Positions 1 through 9,556 of a stretch of DNA of 64,000 nucleotides are shown here, piece by piece. The DNA is taken from NCBI RefSeq assembly GCF_900099905.1, contig NZ_FNEE01000002.1:558001-622000 (forward strand), in the 5' to 3' direction. Positions within the stretch are counted from its first letter, which is position 1. The number at the start of each line of letters is the position of its first letter. The position numbers and the translations under genes were made by a program. Source of the DNA: Mesorhizobium muleiense. Lineage in GTDB: Bacteria; Pseudomonadota; Alphaproteobacteria; Rhizobiales; Rhizobiaceae. The notes under the pieces were generated by a model. The model did no database searches and was not told where the DNA came from. It saw only the letters and a program-made list of their open reading frames with translations.

Positions 1-1
1 C

Positions 2-325
2 GCGCAAGGCATGATCACCGTGGTGCCGCTGCAACTCGGCGGTCTCGACTATGTGCCGACCGGCGCCGAGCTTCATGCGGCGATCGCCGACCATTTCGCC
101 GCCATCGATGGCGGCGTGGTCGAGGTGGCGCCCTATGCGCATCTGGAGCGCGTGCCGGAGATCGATCCGGAAATCTACAACGGCACCAACCGGATGATGC
201 TCCATGTCTTCGCCAACGACGACAGGGCCCAGGCGCTGCTGCTCGCCGTCTACGACAATCTCGGCAAGGGCGCCTCGGGTGCTGCCGTGCAGAACATGGA
301 TCTGATGCTCGGCCTCAAGCTTTGA
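2..325 (+). CDS. argC: N-acetyl-gamma-glutamyl-phosphate reductase, C-terminal part
   Basis: This is the carboxy-terminal ~107 residues of ArgC, the NADPH-dependent enzyme that reduces N-acetylglutamyl phosphate in arginine biosynthesis. The reading frame is open to the left edge of the window, so the internal Met at base 11 is not the start. The recognisable tail contains VVPLQLGGL and ends in GKGASGAAVQNMDLMLGL, the conserved C-terminal block of the family. The stop is directly followed by the ATG of the next gene, so the two are probably cotranscribed. The catalytic Cys and the NADP domain lie outside the window. Confidence 0.88.
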   Translation, partial: AQGMITVVPLQLGGLDYVPTGAELHAAIADHFAAIDGGVVEVAPYAHLERVPEIDPEIYNGTNRMMLHVFANDDRAQALLLAVYDNLGKGASGAAVQNMDLMLGLKL

Positions 326-1165
326 ATGGACGCTCCGGCATTGCCAAGCCGCTGGAACGTCGACGCGCCAGAACTGATTGCCGAGACGTTCAGCAGTCGC
401 ATCTGGAAGGTTGTTCGCGAGGACGGCTCGCCGGCGATCGTCAAGGCCCTCAAAGCTTTCGAGGACGTCGAGGACGAGTTGCGCGGCGCCCATTTTCTCG
501 CCTGGCGGCGCGGCGAAGGCGCGGTACGGCTGCTCGGCCGCGACGGCCACTGCATGCTGCTCGAATATGCCGGTGAAACCTTGCTGTCGCAGGTTCTCGC
601 CGAGCAGGGAGACAACGCCGCTACAGCAATCGCGGCCGAAGTGATGGCAAGGCTGTTTTCGCCATCCGACCACCCTGTCCCGCCAGATCTTCAGCCGCTG
701 CGGGTGCGGTTTTCCAGTCTGTTCAACAAGGCGAGGATCGATCGCGAAGCCGGCGAAAAGAGCCTCTACGTCGAAGCGGCTGCGACCGCGGAACGGCTGT
801 TGGCCGATCCTGTCGAGGTGCTGCCGCTGCATGGCGACCTGCATCACGACAACATCATGCACGGAGCGCGCGGCTGGCTGGCGATCGATCCGAAGGGCGT
901 TCTCGGCGATCCCGGCTTCGACGCGGCGAACATGTTCTACAATCCGCTCGACCGCGACGAGCTTTGCCGCGACCCCCGGCGGATTGCCGACATGGCCGAG
1001 ATTTTCGCCAGAACGCTCGGCCAGACGCCGCCAGCCATCCTGGATTATGCCATCGCCTATGGCTGCCTGTCGGCGTCATGGTATCATGAAGACGGCAATG
1101 CGATCGACGAAAGCCGCGAATTGTCCATTGCCACGGCGATCAAGACGGTGCGGCTCAGCCTCTGA
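326..1165 (+). CDS. Aminoglycoside/hydroxyurea antibiotic resistance kinase family protein (APH(6)-like)
   Basis: A 279-residue kinase-fold protein of the APH(6)/hydroxyurea kinase family. The phosphotransferase motif is visible as [11 protein letters not shown] near residue 170, with the catalytic Asp, followed by the metal-binding AIDPKG about 15 residues later. An upstream lysine (IVKALK, about residue 39) fits the ATP-binding lobe. Family members phosphorylate streptomycin or hydroxyurea, but many chromosomal copies have unknown substrates, so resistance should not be assumed. The ATG follows the argC stop without a gap. Its 3' end overlaps the convergent heme A synthase gene by 11 bases. 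Confidence 0.8.
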   Translation: MDAPALPSRWNVDAPELIAETFSSRIWKVVREDGSPAIVKALKAFEDVEDELRGAHFLAWRRGEGAVRLLGRDGHCMLLEYAGETLLSQVLAEQGDNAATAIAAEVMARLFSPSDHPVPPDLQPLRVRFSSLFNKARIDREAGEKSLYVEAAATAERLLADPVEVLPLHGDLHHDNIMHGARGWLAIDPKGVLGDPGFDAANMFYNPLDRDELCRDPRRIADMAEIFARTLGQTPPAILDYAIAYGCLSASWYHEDGNAIDESRELSIATAIKTVRLSL

Positions 1166-2246
1166 CGGCGATCTGGTTAGGCATGGGATAAGCGCCCTTG
1201 GTGCCGCGCCAATGCGCTGCGGCAAAGCCCAGCAGGACAAGCGCGAAAGCCTGATGCATCAGCGCCATGTGCAGCGGCACCTGCATCAGCAGCGTGCCGA
1301 TGCCGATCAGGGCCTGCAGCAGCACCAGCACAAACAGCAGCATCGCGCGGCGCGCATGGGTGGTGCCGGGCTGGCGCCGGTGCGTGGCGATCATGTGCCA
1401 AAGTGCTGCGACTGACATAGCGTAGGCGCCGAGCCGGTGGATGAACTGGACCGTCTTCGGGCTCTCGAAGAAGTTGCGCCATGCCGGCTCGAGGATCAAC
1501 AGGTCGCCGGGGATGAGCTTGCCGTCCATCAGCGGCCAGGTGTTGTAGCTCAGGCCGGCATCGAGCCCAGCGACCAGCCCGCCGAGATAGATCTGGATCA
1601 GCGCCAGCAGCACCAGAAGGCCGGCCAGACGCTGGGTCGAGCGGTCGGCCGCGGGCTCGGAATGCGGGGCCAACCCCCGAGCGACCACCATGGTCGCGGT
1701 GAAGATCAGCGCCGCCAGCGTCAGATGCGTCGCCAGCCGGTACTGGCTGACGGAGACGCGGTCGACCAGCCCGGACGCCACCATCCACCAGCCGATCGCG
1801 CCCTGCAGGCCGCCGAGAAGAAGAATGCCCAATAATTTCGGACCAAGACCGCGTTCGATGCGGCGCGTCGCCCAGAAAAACACCAGCGGCACGGCGAAAA
1901 CCACGCCGACACCGCGCGCCAGGATCCGGTGCAACCATTCCCACCAGAAGATCGACTTGAACGCTTCGAGGCTCATGCCCCTGTTGAGCTCGGCATATTG
2001 CGGGATCTGCTGGTAGCGCTGGAATTCCTCCTGCCATTCGGCGTCGTTGAGCGGCGGGATGATGCCGTGGATTGGCTTCCATTCGGTGATCGAAAGCCCG
2101 GATTCGGTGAGCCTGGTGGCGCCGCCGACCAGCACCAGCACAAACAGCACCAGGAGCACGACGTAGAGCCAGCCGCGCACCAGCGCCCGGTTGCGCAGGT
2201 CGCGGTCGCGGGCCACGAAAGGAGCGGCAGCTGATATGGCAGCCAT
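1155..2246 (-). CDS. ctaA: Heme A synthase (COX15/CtaA family)
   Basis: A 363-residue polytopic membrane protein that oxidises heme O to heme A for aa3-type cytochrome oxidases. It shows about eight hydrophobic segments and the family signatures [16 protein letters not shown] near residue 45, then histidine-bearing helices ([38 protein letters not shown]) that would ligate two hemes. The start at 2246 is chosen because [10 protein letters not shown] matches rhizobial CtaA N-termini and a GGGA ribosome site precedes it. The upstream in-frame extension has no membrane-protein character. It is convergent with the kinase gene and divergent from the DUF2842 gene. Confidence 0.93.
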   Translation of the reverse strand: MAAISAAAPFVARDRDLRNRALVRGWLYVVLLVLFVLVLVGGATRLTESGLSITEWKPIHGIIPPLNDAEWQEEFQRYQQIPQYAELNRGMSLEAFKSIFWWEWLHRILARGVGVVFAVPLVFFWATRRIERGLGPKLLGILLLGGLQGAIGWWMVASGLVDRVSVSQYRLATHLTLAALIFTATMVVARGLAPHSEPAADRSTQRLAGLLVLLALIQIYLGGLVAGLDAGLSYNTWPLMDGKLIPGDLLILEPAWRNFFESPKTVQFIHRLGAYAMSVAALWHMIATHRRQPGTTHARRAMLLFVLVLLQALIGIGTLLMQVPLHMALMHQAFALVLLGFAAAHWRGTKGAYPMPNQIAVRG

Positions 2247-2398
2247 GGTCTTGTCCCGGCAGGTTGCAGTCGCGGATTGGTGAACCATCGCAATCCAACT
2301 GGCAAGACCGGACAGCGCGGCACGCCGTCGCGCCGCTTCTTGGCTGTTGCGTGCCTCTTCCGTTGGGCCTAAGCGATAGGGATCAACCGGATCGCGAA

Positions 2399-2617
2399 AT
2401 GCCCATTCGCCTGAGAAAGCTGATCGGAACAATCCTGCTGGTGGCGCTGGTCATCGTCTATGCGCTGGTCGCATCGATCGTGGCGGTTGCGCAACTGGCG
2501 GAATCGGGACCGTTGGCGCATTTCCTGTTCTTCCTGCTCAGCGGCATGCTCTGGGTGCTGCCGGCCATGGGCATCATTAAGTGGCTGATCCTGGAGCCGC
2601 CGCGGCCGAAGAACTGA
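2399..2617 (+). CDS. DUF2842 family small membrane protein
   Basis: A 72-residue protein with two hydrophobic helices (roughly residues 8-32 and 42-62), starting [11 protein letters not shown] and ending in a basic, proline-containing tail. This matches the short alphaproteobacterial DUF2842 family, commonly found next to heme A synthase. The function is unknown, although the location suggests an accessory role in respiratory membrane assembly. The chosen ATG is the one that gives the family length. The in-frame upstream extension overlaps the ctaA promoter region and is unlikely. Confidence 0.75.
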   Translation: MPIRLRKLIGTILLVALVIVYALVASIVAVAQLAESGPLAHFLFFLLSGMLWVLPAMGIIKWLILEPPRPKN

Positions 2618-2817
2618 GGTTTGCCCGCCCTAGATGGTGAAAGCCTGACGCCCGAGGCAGCTCAGGATGGTTTTCTGCCTGCCGCGTCGCCGATCGGAAC
2701 GCACAGGCGGTGCCAAGAGTTGCCGTTCGCTTGCTGCCGACGGAACGACTGCTTTCCACCGTTGCGGTCACTTCATGCCGTCGTTCGGTCCGCCCGCGAG
2801 TCGGGCTGCGTTCGTCC

Positions 2818-3966
2818 CTAACTTGACCGGCCAAGCCACCGGACAACTTCGTAAGCCAGCATAGGGCGGCGAAACCCCTTCAGGGTCAGTTCGCCAACTG
2901 GAACGGATTCGACCAATGATTCGACGGCACCAAGAACCCGTTGGCTGACGAGAATCTGGCGAGACCTGGCCTCCTCGCATAATCGGGCCGCGTGGTTCGA
3001 CACAGTGCCGATCACCGCATAGTCCGCGCGCTGATCGAAACCGATCCGCCCGATGGTGGCGTGGCCCCGGGCGATGCCGATTCCGAAGCCTAGCAAGTAG
3101 TCCCGTTTGCGCCATCGCTCCGAATGCTCGTCAATTGCGTCACGCATCGCCGCGGCCATTGAGACAGCCCTCTCGGTGTGATCGGCACAGGGTAGCGGAT
3201 CATTGAAAACCACAACGATGCCGTCGCCCACGAACCGCTCCAAAGTCCCGTCGTGACGGACGATTTGTTCGCCAAGACAGGAATGATACTCGCCAAGCAC
3301 CGTCATTACCTCCTCGGGCTCGGCAGTCTCGGCGAAGGCTGTAAAGCCGCGCAGATCGCAGAAAACGACGGTCACCTCGCGACGGTGGCTTTGAAGAAGC
3401 GCGTCGCCATTCCCCGCTGCAACAATAAGGTCGGCGACCTGCGCGGGCAGAAACCGTCGGAGCCGGCCCATCCGCTCGATCTCCGCAACCTGCTCCGCCA
3501 CTGTTTGTTCAAGAGAGCGATTCCATGCAGCCAATTGCGCTGCCTGATGCTCGAGGAGCCGCGTCTGGCTCTCGACGGTATCGTAAAGCGCCTTCTGGCG
3601 CAGCATCGACCGCACGCGCGCCACCAGGGCCCTGTGGTCGAACGGCTTGGTTAGATAGTCGTCGCCGCCGGCATCCAATCCCTCGACCACATCCCGCGTA
3701 TCGGCTTTTGCGGTGACAAGGATGACCGGGATCGATCGCAGCGAAACGTCTGCCTTGAGCATGCGCACAACGCTTATCCCGTCGAGCTTCGGCATCATGA
3801 TATCGAGGAGGATCAGGTCGGGCTTGAGGCTGCGCACCTTCCCAAACGCCTCTTCGCCGTCCGCAGCTGTCACCACTTCGTAGCCGTTCGCCTCGAGGCG
3901 CATACGCAGAATTTCGAGATTTTCCGGCGTGTCGTCGACGGCGAGAATGCGAGGCGGATCGTGCAA
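2818..3966 (-). CDS. Response regulator receiver-class III adenylate/guanylate cyclase
   Basis: A 382-residue two-domain protein. Residues 5-125 are a CheY-like receiver (acidic pair VDD at 11-12, phospho-acceptor in LILLDIMMP at about 55, Lys in TKPF). A short coiled linker follows (about 130-180), then a class III nucleotidyl cyclase domain. Both metal-binding aspartates are present (FCDLRGFT and FVGDG), and so are the Asn and Arg of the NHAARL segment, so activity is expected; cAMP versus cGMP cannot be told. The TTG start at 3966 is chosen because AAAGGAGA lies 7 bases upstream, 13 bases after the preceding receiver gene. It is the last gene of the operon and the probable output of the phosphorelay. 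Confidence 0.88.
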   Translation of the reverse strand: MHDPPRILAVDDTPENLEILRMRLEANGYEVVTAADGEEAFGKVRSLKPDLILLDIMMPKLDGISVVRMLKADVSLRSIPVILVTAKADTRDVVEGLDAGGDDYLTKPFDHRALVARVRSMLRQKALYDTVESQTRLLEHQAAQLAAWNRSLEQTVAEQVAEIERMGRLRRFLPAQVADLIVAAGNGDALLQSHRREVTVVFCDLRGFTAFAETAEPEEVMTVLGEYHSCLGEQIVRHDGTLERFVGDGIVVVFNDPLPCADHTERAVSMAAAMRDAIDEHSERWRKRDYLLGFGIGIARGHATIGRIGFDQRADYAVIGTVSNHAARLCEEARSRQILVSQRVLGAVESLVESVPVGELTLKGFRRPMLAYEVVRWLGRSS

Positions 3967-3979
3967 GGCCCTGTCTCCT

Positions 3980-4345
3980 TTAGGAAAGCAACTCGCGGAT
4001 CTTGGCAAGCAGCTGGCGCGGACTGAATGGCTTGGCAATGTAGCCATCGCACCCGGCAGCAAGGGCTTTCGCCTCATCGCCCGACAACGCGTAGGACGTG
4101 ACGGCGATTATCGGAATGTGCCGGAGCGCCGGGTCAGCCTTTATGCGGCGAGCAGCTTCATACCCGTCCATCACGGGGAGCTGAATGTCCATGAGGATCA
4201 GGTCCGGCTTCTCTGCTGCGGCAGCGACGACGCCGGCGGCACCGTCCGCGGCCTCGATCAGTGTGTATTCGGTGGTGGCGATGAGATCGCGCACGATCTG
4301 CCGGTTGTCCTCGGTGTCTTCCACCATCAGGATTCGCTTGCTCAT
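3980..4345 (-). CDS. CheY/DivK-like single-domain response regulator
   Basis: A 121-residue stand-alone receiver domain. It shows the acidic pair at VEDTEDN (residues 8-14), phospho-acceptor Asp53 in LILMDIQLP, the conserved T/S in AVTSYA and the Lys in YIAKPF. It has no output domain, so it would act by protein contact or as a phosphate shuttle between the kinase and the receiver-cyclase. Its ATG overlaps the kinase stop codon (ATGA), indicating translational coupling, and the cyclase gene follows after 13 bases. Confidence 0.9.
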   Translation of the reverse strand: MSKRILMVEDTEDNRQIVRDLIATTEYTLIEAADGAAGVVAAAAEKPDLILMDIQLPVMDGYEAARRIKADPALRHIPIIAVTSYALSGDEAKALAAGCDGYIAKPFSPRQLLAKIRELLS

Positions 4346-6450
4346 GCTGCCTTCACATCCTCTCCCACCCGGATCGGTATTCTCATGCGGAATGTCGAGC
4401 CTGAACCGGGCACGGACTCGACGCCTATGGTTCCACCATGCATTTCCACGATACGCTTCGAGATCGCCAGGCCGAGACCGGTGCCACCCTTCTGCCTGGT
4501 GCTGCTGCTATCGACCTGTTGAAATTCATCGAAGATGAGCACCTGGTCTGTGGGGGCAATGCCGGGACCCGTGTCGCGCACGATGATCTCGAAGTGCCCG
4601 TCGACTGCATCGGCACGGATGTCGATCGCGCCCCTCTCGGTGAACTTGACGGCATTGCCGGCAAGATTGAGCAGGACCTGGGTCAGGCGCCGTTCGTCCC
4701 CGCGGCCCAGCGGAAGATTTTCGGCAACGGTCGCAGCGAGCGAAAGCCCTTTTGAACGCGCCAGCGGCTCCACAGCTGTAATGGTCGATCGAACAATTTG
4801 CCCAACGGAATAATCCTCCAGCGCCAGCGTGAGCTGGCCCGCTTCGATCTTTGAGAGATCGAGCACATCGTTGATGAGCCCCAGGAGATGACGGCCGTTT
4901 GCCTGCACGCGCGCAACCGTCGTTTTTGCCCTGTCCGGGAGCTCGCCGTAAATGCCGTCGACCAGCAATTCGGTGAAGCCCAGAACTGAATTGAGCGGCG
5001 TCCTGAGTTCGTGGCTCATATTCGCGAGGAATTGAGACTTATGGCGGCTGGCTGCCTCCAGCTCCCGGCCTTTTTCCTCTATCTCGCGGAACAGCTTGGC
5101 ATTCTGGATTGCGAGCACCGATTGCGCTGCGAACGTCTCCAGCAGATGAACGATTTGCTGGTCGAATTCACCTGACTTGCGGCGCCTGACGACGAGCGCG
5201 CCGACGATCTTGTTCGGCCTGAGCAGCGGAACCACCAGAACGCTGCGATATCCGGCGTCGAGGACGATCTTCTGAGCGGGAGAGGGTGTTCCTTCGCTGA
5301 GATCGGGTACCTGGACGGGCGCGCGGCGCCGTGCGGCGTCGCCGATCCCCTGATCGTTCAGCCCGATGGCCTGATCGGAAATTGCGGCAATGAGCTCGTC
5401 GCTCATCCCATAGGTTGCGCGGGAGCGGAATTGTTGCCTGGTGCTGCTGAACACATAGATAGTGCCCGCATCCGTGTCCGAGAGTTGAACCGCCTTCGCC
5501 ACGATCGTCTGTAGCACCGTGTCGAGATCGAGCGTCGAATTGACCGCCTTGCTGACTTCCCCGAGCGCCTCCAGTTCGCCGACCGAGCGTGCAAGCTCGG
5601 CCGTGCGCGCCTGCACCTCTTGGTAAAGCCGCCCCAGCTGCTCGGAGGTTTGGTTGACATTGCCGGCGAGCACTCCAAGCTCGTCCCGATTGACGACGGT
5701 GACCTGTTGGGCAAAGTCGCCGGCTGCGATCTGGCGCAGACGCGTTTCGATCTTCTTGACCGGCTCAATCAACGACCATGAGATGATGTAGCCCAGCCCC
5801 AGCGCCAGCAGGATGCTGCCCACCGCAAAGGAGACCACGATCAGTCGGGAGCTCCCGTACGCCCCCTCGGTCGCTTCGATTGCCGCCACCATGTCGGCTT
5901 CGGCCGTGTTGACCAGCTGGTTCGTCAGCCGCTCGAGGCGGTCGGCCAACGGCATGATCTCAGTCTGCTGAACCGTACGCGCCTCCTCAGTGCGGCCGGC
6001 GCGGATGAGCTCCACGACATGCGTCACCCCGGCCGTAAACCGATCGTACTCTTGCCGGACCTGGCCGAGCACTTCCGCCTCACTTTCGGCGACGAACTCC
6101 ATGCGGTCGAGGTCGTAGCCAAACTGGTTGAGCTGGCGCAGCGCCGCATCCAGCATCCGGTCGTCCTGAAGCAAAAGTGCGGTCGAGATGCTGTAGAGTT
6201 GGTTTGTCGTATCGTGCTGCACCTGGCGGTAGGCTGCGATCCTACGCTGCAGCTTGATCAACTCATTTGTTTGATCGTTGACCCCGCTCAACACCTGCAA
6301 CCCGACAGCCCCGAGCACGATCAGCAGGCCAACGATTGACAGGAAGGCGACCAGCAGCTTGGTCTGGACGCGCGCCGGCAGCCGCGCAACCCAGCCGACC
6401 AGCCGGTTCGTGATATTATTTGGATTCGTCCAAGAGGCTGAGAAGGTCAC
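4342..6450 (-). CDS. Membrane sensor histidine kinase (periplasmic helical domain-HAMP-GAF-HisKA-HATPase)
   Basis: A sensor kinase of about 702 residues. A first membrane helix (about 32-54) and a second (about 202-226) bracket a ~150-residue, mainly helical periplasmic domain of the four-helix-bundle type. Then come HAMP (226-280), a coiled segment, GAF (about 305-460) and HisKA with SHELRTPLNS (phospho-His near 480). The ATPase domain has an N box (NLAGNAVKFTE), DTGPGIA and GGTGLGLAISKR. There is no fused receiver. The GTG at 6450 is preferred because GGAGGAG sits 7 bases upstream inside the SCO1 gene, giving a 35-base overlap; an ATG at 6507 is the alternative. The overlapping arrangement couples it to SCO1 and to the downstream receiver. 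Confidence 0.88.
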   Translation of the reverse strand: MTFSASWTNPNNITNRLVGWVARLPARVQTKLLVAFLSIVGLLIVLGAVGLQVLSGVNDQTNELIKLQRRIAAYRQVQHDTTNQLYSISTALLLQDDRMLDAALRQLNQFGYDLDRMEFVAESEAEVLGQVRQEYDRFTAGVTHVVELIRAGRTEEARTVQQTEIMPLADRLERLTNQLVNTAEADMVAAIEATEGAYGSSRLIVVSFAVGSILLALGLGYIISWSLIEPVKKIETRLRQIAAGDFAQQVTVVNRDELGVLAGNVNQTSEQLGRLYQEVQARTAELARSVGELEALGEVSKAVNSTLDLDTVLQTIVAKAVQLSDTDAGTIYVFSSTRQQFRSRATYGMSDELIAAISDQAIGLNDQGIGDAARRRAPVQVPDLSEGTPSPAQKIVLDAGYRSVLVVPLLRPNKIVGALVVRRRKSGEFDQQIVHLLETFAAQSVLAIQNAKLFREIEEKGRELEAASRHKSQFLANMSHELRTPLNSVLGFTELLVDGIYGELPDRAKTTVARVQANGRHLLGLINDVLDLSKIEAGQLTLALEDYSVGQIVRSTITAVEPLARSKGLSLAATVAENLPLGRGDERRLTQVLLNLAGNAVKFTERGAIDIRADAVDGHFEIIVRDTGPGIAPTDQVLIFDEFQQVDSSSTRQKGGTGLGLAISKRIVEMHGGTIGVESVPGSGSTFRMRIPIRVGEDVKAA

Positions 6451-7003
6451 CCCGGAACTCCTCCAGGTCGAACCGAACGCCGAGATACTGTACGCGCAAG
6501 ATGCCATCCGGGTCTATGAGCGACGTCAGGAATGTGTGATCGACGTCTCCCTCCGCCATCTTCCTCGCGAAGATGCCGTACTTCCGTCCGACCTCGCGGA
6601 TGATCGTCGGATCGCCGGTAAGAAACGCCCAGCCGTCCAGATCAGCGCCGAAATCCTGTGCATATTGCTTCAGCACTTCGGGCGTATCGTGCTCCGGATC
6701 GACGGTGATCGAAACGAAGGCAACCCTGGGCCCGAACGCAGAACCTAGCTTGTCCTGCACGTACGCCATGTTGGCCGTCAGCATCGGGCAGATGTCAGTG
6801 CAGGAAGCATAGATGAAAGTGACGGCGACCACCTTCCCGCGAAAGTCGCGAAGCGACACGCGCGCGCCGTCCTGCGATATCAGGTTAAAATCCGGTGCCG
6901 GTCCGATCATCGGAAGGCGCTGGTCGTGCGGCGCGTCATGTGCATGCGCCGGCCAGGAAAACAGAGCCGCCAGCAACAGAATACGTGCCGGCCACCCGCT
7001 CAC
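6416..7003 (-). CDS. SCO1/SenC/PrrC family thioredoxin-fold copper protein
   Basis: A 195-residue exported protein with an N-terminal signal peptide ending near AHA (about 20-23). The fold carries the SCO copper/redox motif CTDICP (CxxxC) and the distal copper ligand His in VDHTFLTSLID. SCO proteins deliver copper to cytochrome oxidase or act as thiol-disulfide redox partners; SenC/PrrC lies with the RegB/PrrB kinase system in Rhodobacter. Here the gene is enclosed in a signalling operon rather than beside cox genes. The GTG start at 7003 overlaps the TGA of the upstream binding-protein gene (GTGA), and its own 3' end overlaps the kinase start. Confidence 0.9.
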   Translation of the reverse strand: MSGWPARILLLAALFSWPAHAHDAPHDQRLPMIGPAPDFNLISQDGARVSLRDFRGKVVAVTFIYASCTDICPMLTANMAYVQDKLGSAFGPRVAFVSITVDPEHDTPEVLKQYAQDFGADLDGWAFLTGDPTIIREVGRKYGIFARKMAEGDVDHTFLTSLIDPDGILRVQYLGVRFDLEEFRGDLLSLLDESK

Positions 7004-8010
7004 GTCTTCAACTCGCGCTTCAACTCGTCGACGAAGCGCCAGTCCGTTCCGTTGGCGATGATCTTCCGGGGGCTCGATTCGATCATGCGATTTTCGTGCA
7101 GCCGCAGCGAAAAGAACCGGATCGAATCCTCTGGATCGAATTCCCGCCAGGCACTGTAGCGGATTTCCCGGAGCGCCTGGAGGGCATATTCATAGTGCGC
7201 GGCGTATCCCCTATCGACCATGAGACGCGCTGCACGCTCGGGGTGGGACGTGCACAGATCGGCAGCCCTGAAGATGGCGCGCAGCACGCGCTTGGTCGCG
7301 ACTGGATAGTCCTCGACATATTTCGTGCTGCTGGCCAGCATGCAGCAGAAATACTGCGACCACGGAGGGTCGAGGACTCCGCTGACGATCGAATGGCCGA
7401 TCTTGCGGGCGCGCAGCTCCTGACATTCGGTTCCGAAGCCCAGGAAGGCATCGACCTTGCCGTCGATGAAAAGCTGCATCGGCTGAGCTTCGGCACTGAT
7501 GACCCAATCGATATCCCGGCGAGGGTCGAGGCCCACATGGGTCGCCATCGCGCTCACGAACAGATAGGGATCCGATTTCAGATTTTGGCCCACACCGATG
7601 CGCTTGCCTTTCAGGCCGAGGACGCTGGTGATGCCTTCATGCGCGAAAAGTTCGTAGCAGCCGGCATGCAGTCCGCCCAGCACCTTGACCGGAGTGCCGG
7701 CATCGATTGCGATGACGAACGCACTGGCGAATTCAAACCCGAAATCCGCTTCGCCGTTTGCCATTTTCATCGGCGTATTGACGCCCGCATCCACGTCCAC
7801 ATAGGTGAGGCCGGTAAAGCCGTCGGCGCGCAACAGTTCCTCGGCGAGGTAGAGAGGTGCGTTGCAGGTGGCGGGGGTATGGGTGAAGCGGACGGTGGTC
7901 GTATCGAGCAGGGCATTCTCGGCGGATGAATTGCGACCGCCGGCAAGTCCAACGGCACCGATTGCACTCATACCGGCTAAGAAGCGGCGGCGGTTCTGGA
8001 TGACCTGCAT
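7000..8010 (-). CDS. Tat-exported NMT1/THI5-like substrate-binding protein, paralog A
   Basis: A 336-residue periplasmic binding protein of the NMT1/THI5/SsuA type. The N-terminus (MQVIQNRRRFLAGMSAIGA) is a twin-arginine signal. Shared paralog motifs include GLHAGCYELF (about residues 115-125), a DFGFE strand, WSQYFCCML (about 220) and the C-terminal block IIANGTDWRF. The ATG at 8010 is preceded by AAGGGAG. No permease or ATPase gene is in the operon, so a role in ligand sensing for the adjacent kinase is an inference; supplying a distant ABC transporter is the alternative. Its stop overlaps the SCO1 start. Confidence 0.85.
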   Translation of the reverse strand: MQVIQNRRRFLAGMSAIGAVGLAGGRNSSAENALLDTTTVRFTHTPATCNAPLYLAEELLRADGFTGLTYVDVDAGVNTPMKMANGEADFGFEFASAFVIAIDAGTPVKVLGGLHAGCYELFAHEGITSVLGLKGKRIGVGQNLKSDPYLFVSAMATHVGLDPRRDIDWVISAEAQPMQLFIDGKVDAFLGFGTECQELRARKIGHSIVSGVLDPPWSQYFCCMLASSTKYVEDYPVATKRVLRAIFRAADLCTSHPERAARLMVDRGYAAHYEYALQALREIRYSAWREFDPEDSIRFFSLRLHENRMIESSPRKIIANGTDWRFVDELKRELKT

Positions 8011-8057
8011 TTGGACGCTCCCTTCCGCGGATACGGCACTGCGTGCCGGCCCCACGC

Positions 8058-9065
8058 TTACATTTTCAGCTCGCGTTTCAACTCGTTGAGGAAGCGCCAG
8101 TCCGTTCCGTTGGCGATAATCTGGTGGGGGCTCGTCTTGATCATGCCGGCCTCATGCAGGCGCAAGGCGTAAAACCGTACGGTGTCCTCGGGCTCGTATT
8201 CGCGCCACTTGCCATAAGGCACTTCATTCATCGTCTGCAGGGCATAGTCATAGTTGGCGGTGAACCCGTTATCGACGATCTGTTGCGCGACGCGCTGCGG
8301 CTCTGCGACGCAAAGGTCTGCCGCCTTGAGAATGGCGCGCGAGACGCGCTTGGTGGCGACAGGGTTGTTCCGAACGAACTCGGCATTGCCCGCCAGCATG
8401 CAGCAGAAGTACTGCGACCAGGGAGGATCGACAGCACTATTTACGACCACATGGCCGATGCTGCGGGCGCGCAGCTCCTGCGGATCGGGTGGAAGGCCAA
8501 GGAATGCATCGATTTTGCCCTCAACAAAGAGCTCCTTTGGCTTGATGGATGGACTGGCAACCCAGTTGATGTCCCTCACAGGGTCAAGCCCGACATAAGT
8601 GGCCATACTTGCCAAGAACAGGTGGGGCCCTGATCCTATACTTGGCACGCCTACGGTCCTGCCCTTCAGGTCCGTGATGCGGTGGATCCCTTCGCTCCCG
8701 AAGAGCTCGAAGCATCCCGTGTGCACGCCGGAAACCACCGTGATCGGTATTCCAAGATCCATCGGCACGATGAGATTTCCCGCGTAGTTCAGGCTAAAAT
8801 CCACCTCGCCTGCTGCAATACTCTTCGTCGTTGCGTCACCTAGCTCAACTGCAACATAGCGAACTTCGGTAAAGCCCTCTGCGTGCAGCAACTCCTTGGC
8901 GGCGTACTGTGGCGCCATGCAGATGGCAGGGAGTTTTGCGAGCCGGACCGTGGTCGTTTCGAGACCGCCCTCTTCGGCACGTGAATTTCGGGTGCCGACA
9001 ACTCCGGCGACTCCTGCCGCCGCCATATTGGCCAAGAAGCGGCGTCTGCTTTGGACCTTCTGCAT
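8058..9065 (-). CDS. Tat-exported NMT1/THI5-like substrate-binding protein, paralog B
   Basis: A 335-residue paralog of the neighbouring binding proteins. It begins MQKVQSRRRFLANMAAAGVA, a twin-arginine signal. The start at 9065 is preferred over the in-frame ATG at 9077 because GGAG lies at the right distance and the N-terminus aligns with paralogs A and C. Conserved motifs are GVHTGCFELF, PPWSQYFCCMLAG and IIANGTDWRFLNELK. The ligand pocket segment differs from A (LNYAGN instead of FEFASA), which suggests a different ligand. It lies 47 bases upstream of paralog A. Confidence 0.85.
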   Translation of the reverse strand: MQKVQSRRRFLANMAAAGVAGVVGTRNSRAEEGGLETTTVRLAKLPAICMAPQYAAKELLHAEGFTEVRYVAVELGDATTKSIAAGEVDFSLNYAGNLIVPMDLGIPITVVSGVHTGCFELFGSEGIHRITDLKGRTVGVPSIGSGPHLFLASMATYVGLDPVRDINWVASPSIKPKELFVEGKIDAFLGLPPDPQELRARSIGHVVVNSAVDPPWSQYFCCMLAGNAEFVRNNPVATKRVSRAILKAADLCVAEPQRVAQQIVDNGFTANYDYALQTMNEVPYGKWREYEPEDTVRFYALRLHEAGMIKTSPHQIIANGTDWRFLNELKRELKM

Positions 9066-9116
9066 GGATATCTCCATCGTTAGCTTCGGCCAACGGGCAG
9101 TCGAGTCATCCGCGGG

Positions 9117-9509
9117 TCAAATCTGATGTCGGACTGAATCACTGAACGCGCATCCACTCGGCCGCCCCTTCAGTTTGTTGGAGCGAGTTGCTGTGCCGGC
9201 ATCGATTGCGATGACGAACGCACTGGCGAACTCAAACCCGAAATCCGCTTCGCCGTTTGTCATTTTCATCGGCGTATTGACGCCCGCATCCACGTCCACA
9301 TAGGTGAGGCCGGTAAAGCCGTCGGCGCGCAACAGTTCCTCGGCGAGGTAGAGAGGTGCGTTGCAGGTGGCGGGGGTATGGGTGAAGCGGACGGTGGTCG
9401 TATCGAGCAGGGCATTCTCGGCGGATGAATTGCGACCGCCGGCAAGTCCAACGGCGCCGATTGCACTCATACCGGCTAAGAAGTGGCGGCGGTTCTGGAT
9501 GACCTGCAT
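9117..9509 (-). pseudogene. Truncated copy of binding-protein paralog A
   Basis: The first ~105 codons (from ATG 9509 down to 9193) are almost identical to paralog A: I count four substitutions over 317 bases. The homology ends abruptly at 9193, and the frame then runs through ~25 unrelated codons to a stop at 9117. The twin-arginine signal and first sub-domain are kept, but most of the two-lobed binding fold is missing, so binding function is unlikely. The 47 bases between it and the upstream paralog C match the gap between B and A. This points to a recent duplication followed by deletion, or to unequal recombination inside the array. Confidence 0.85.
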
Positions 9510-9556
9510 TTGGACGCTCCCTTCCGTGGATACGGCACAGCGTGCCGGCCACACGC
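9193..9556. repeat. Direct duplication of the 5' end of paralog A plus leader
   Basis: Bases 9193-9556 repeat 7694-8057 at a constant offset of 1499 bases. The unit covers the first ~105 codons of the binding protein and the 47-base spacer, and it merges at the right into the homologous 3' ends of paralogs B and C. The left boundary is sharp (7694/9193). Coding differences total four by my reading. Confidence 0.85.

Noticed and set aside
6451..6507. Longer kinase start at ATG 6507
   Set aside because: It would overlap SCO1 by 92 bases, lacks a ribosome site and adds no conserved sequence; GTG 6450 has GGAGGAG at the right distance.
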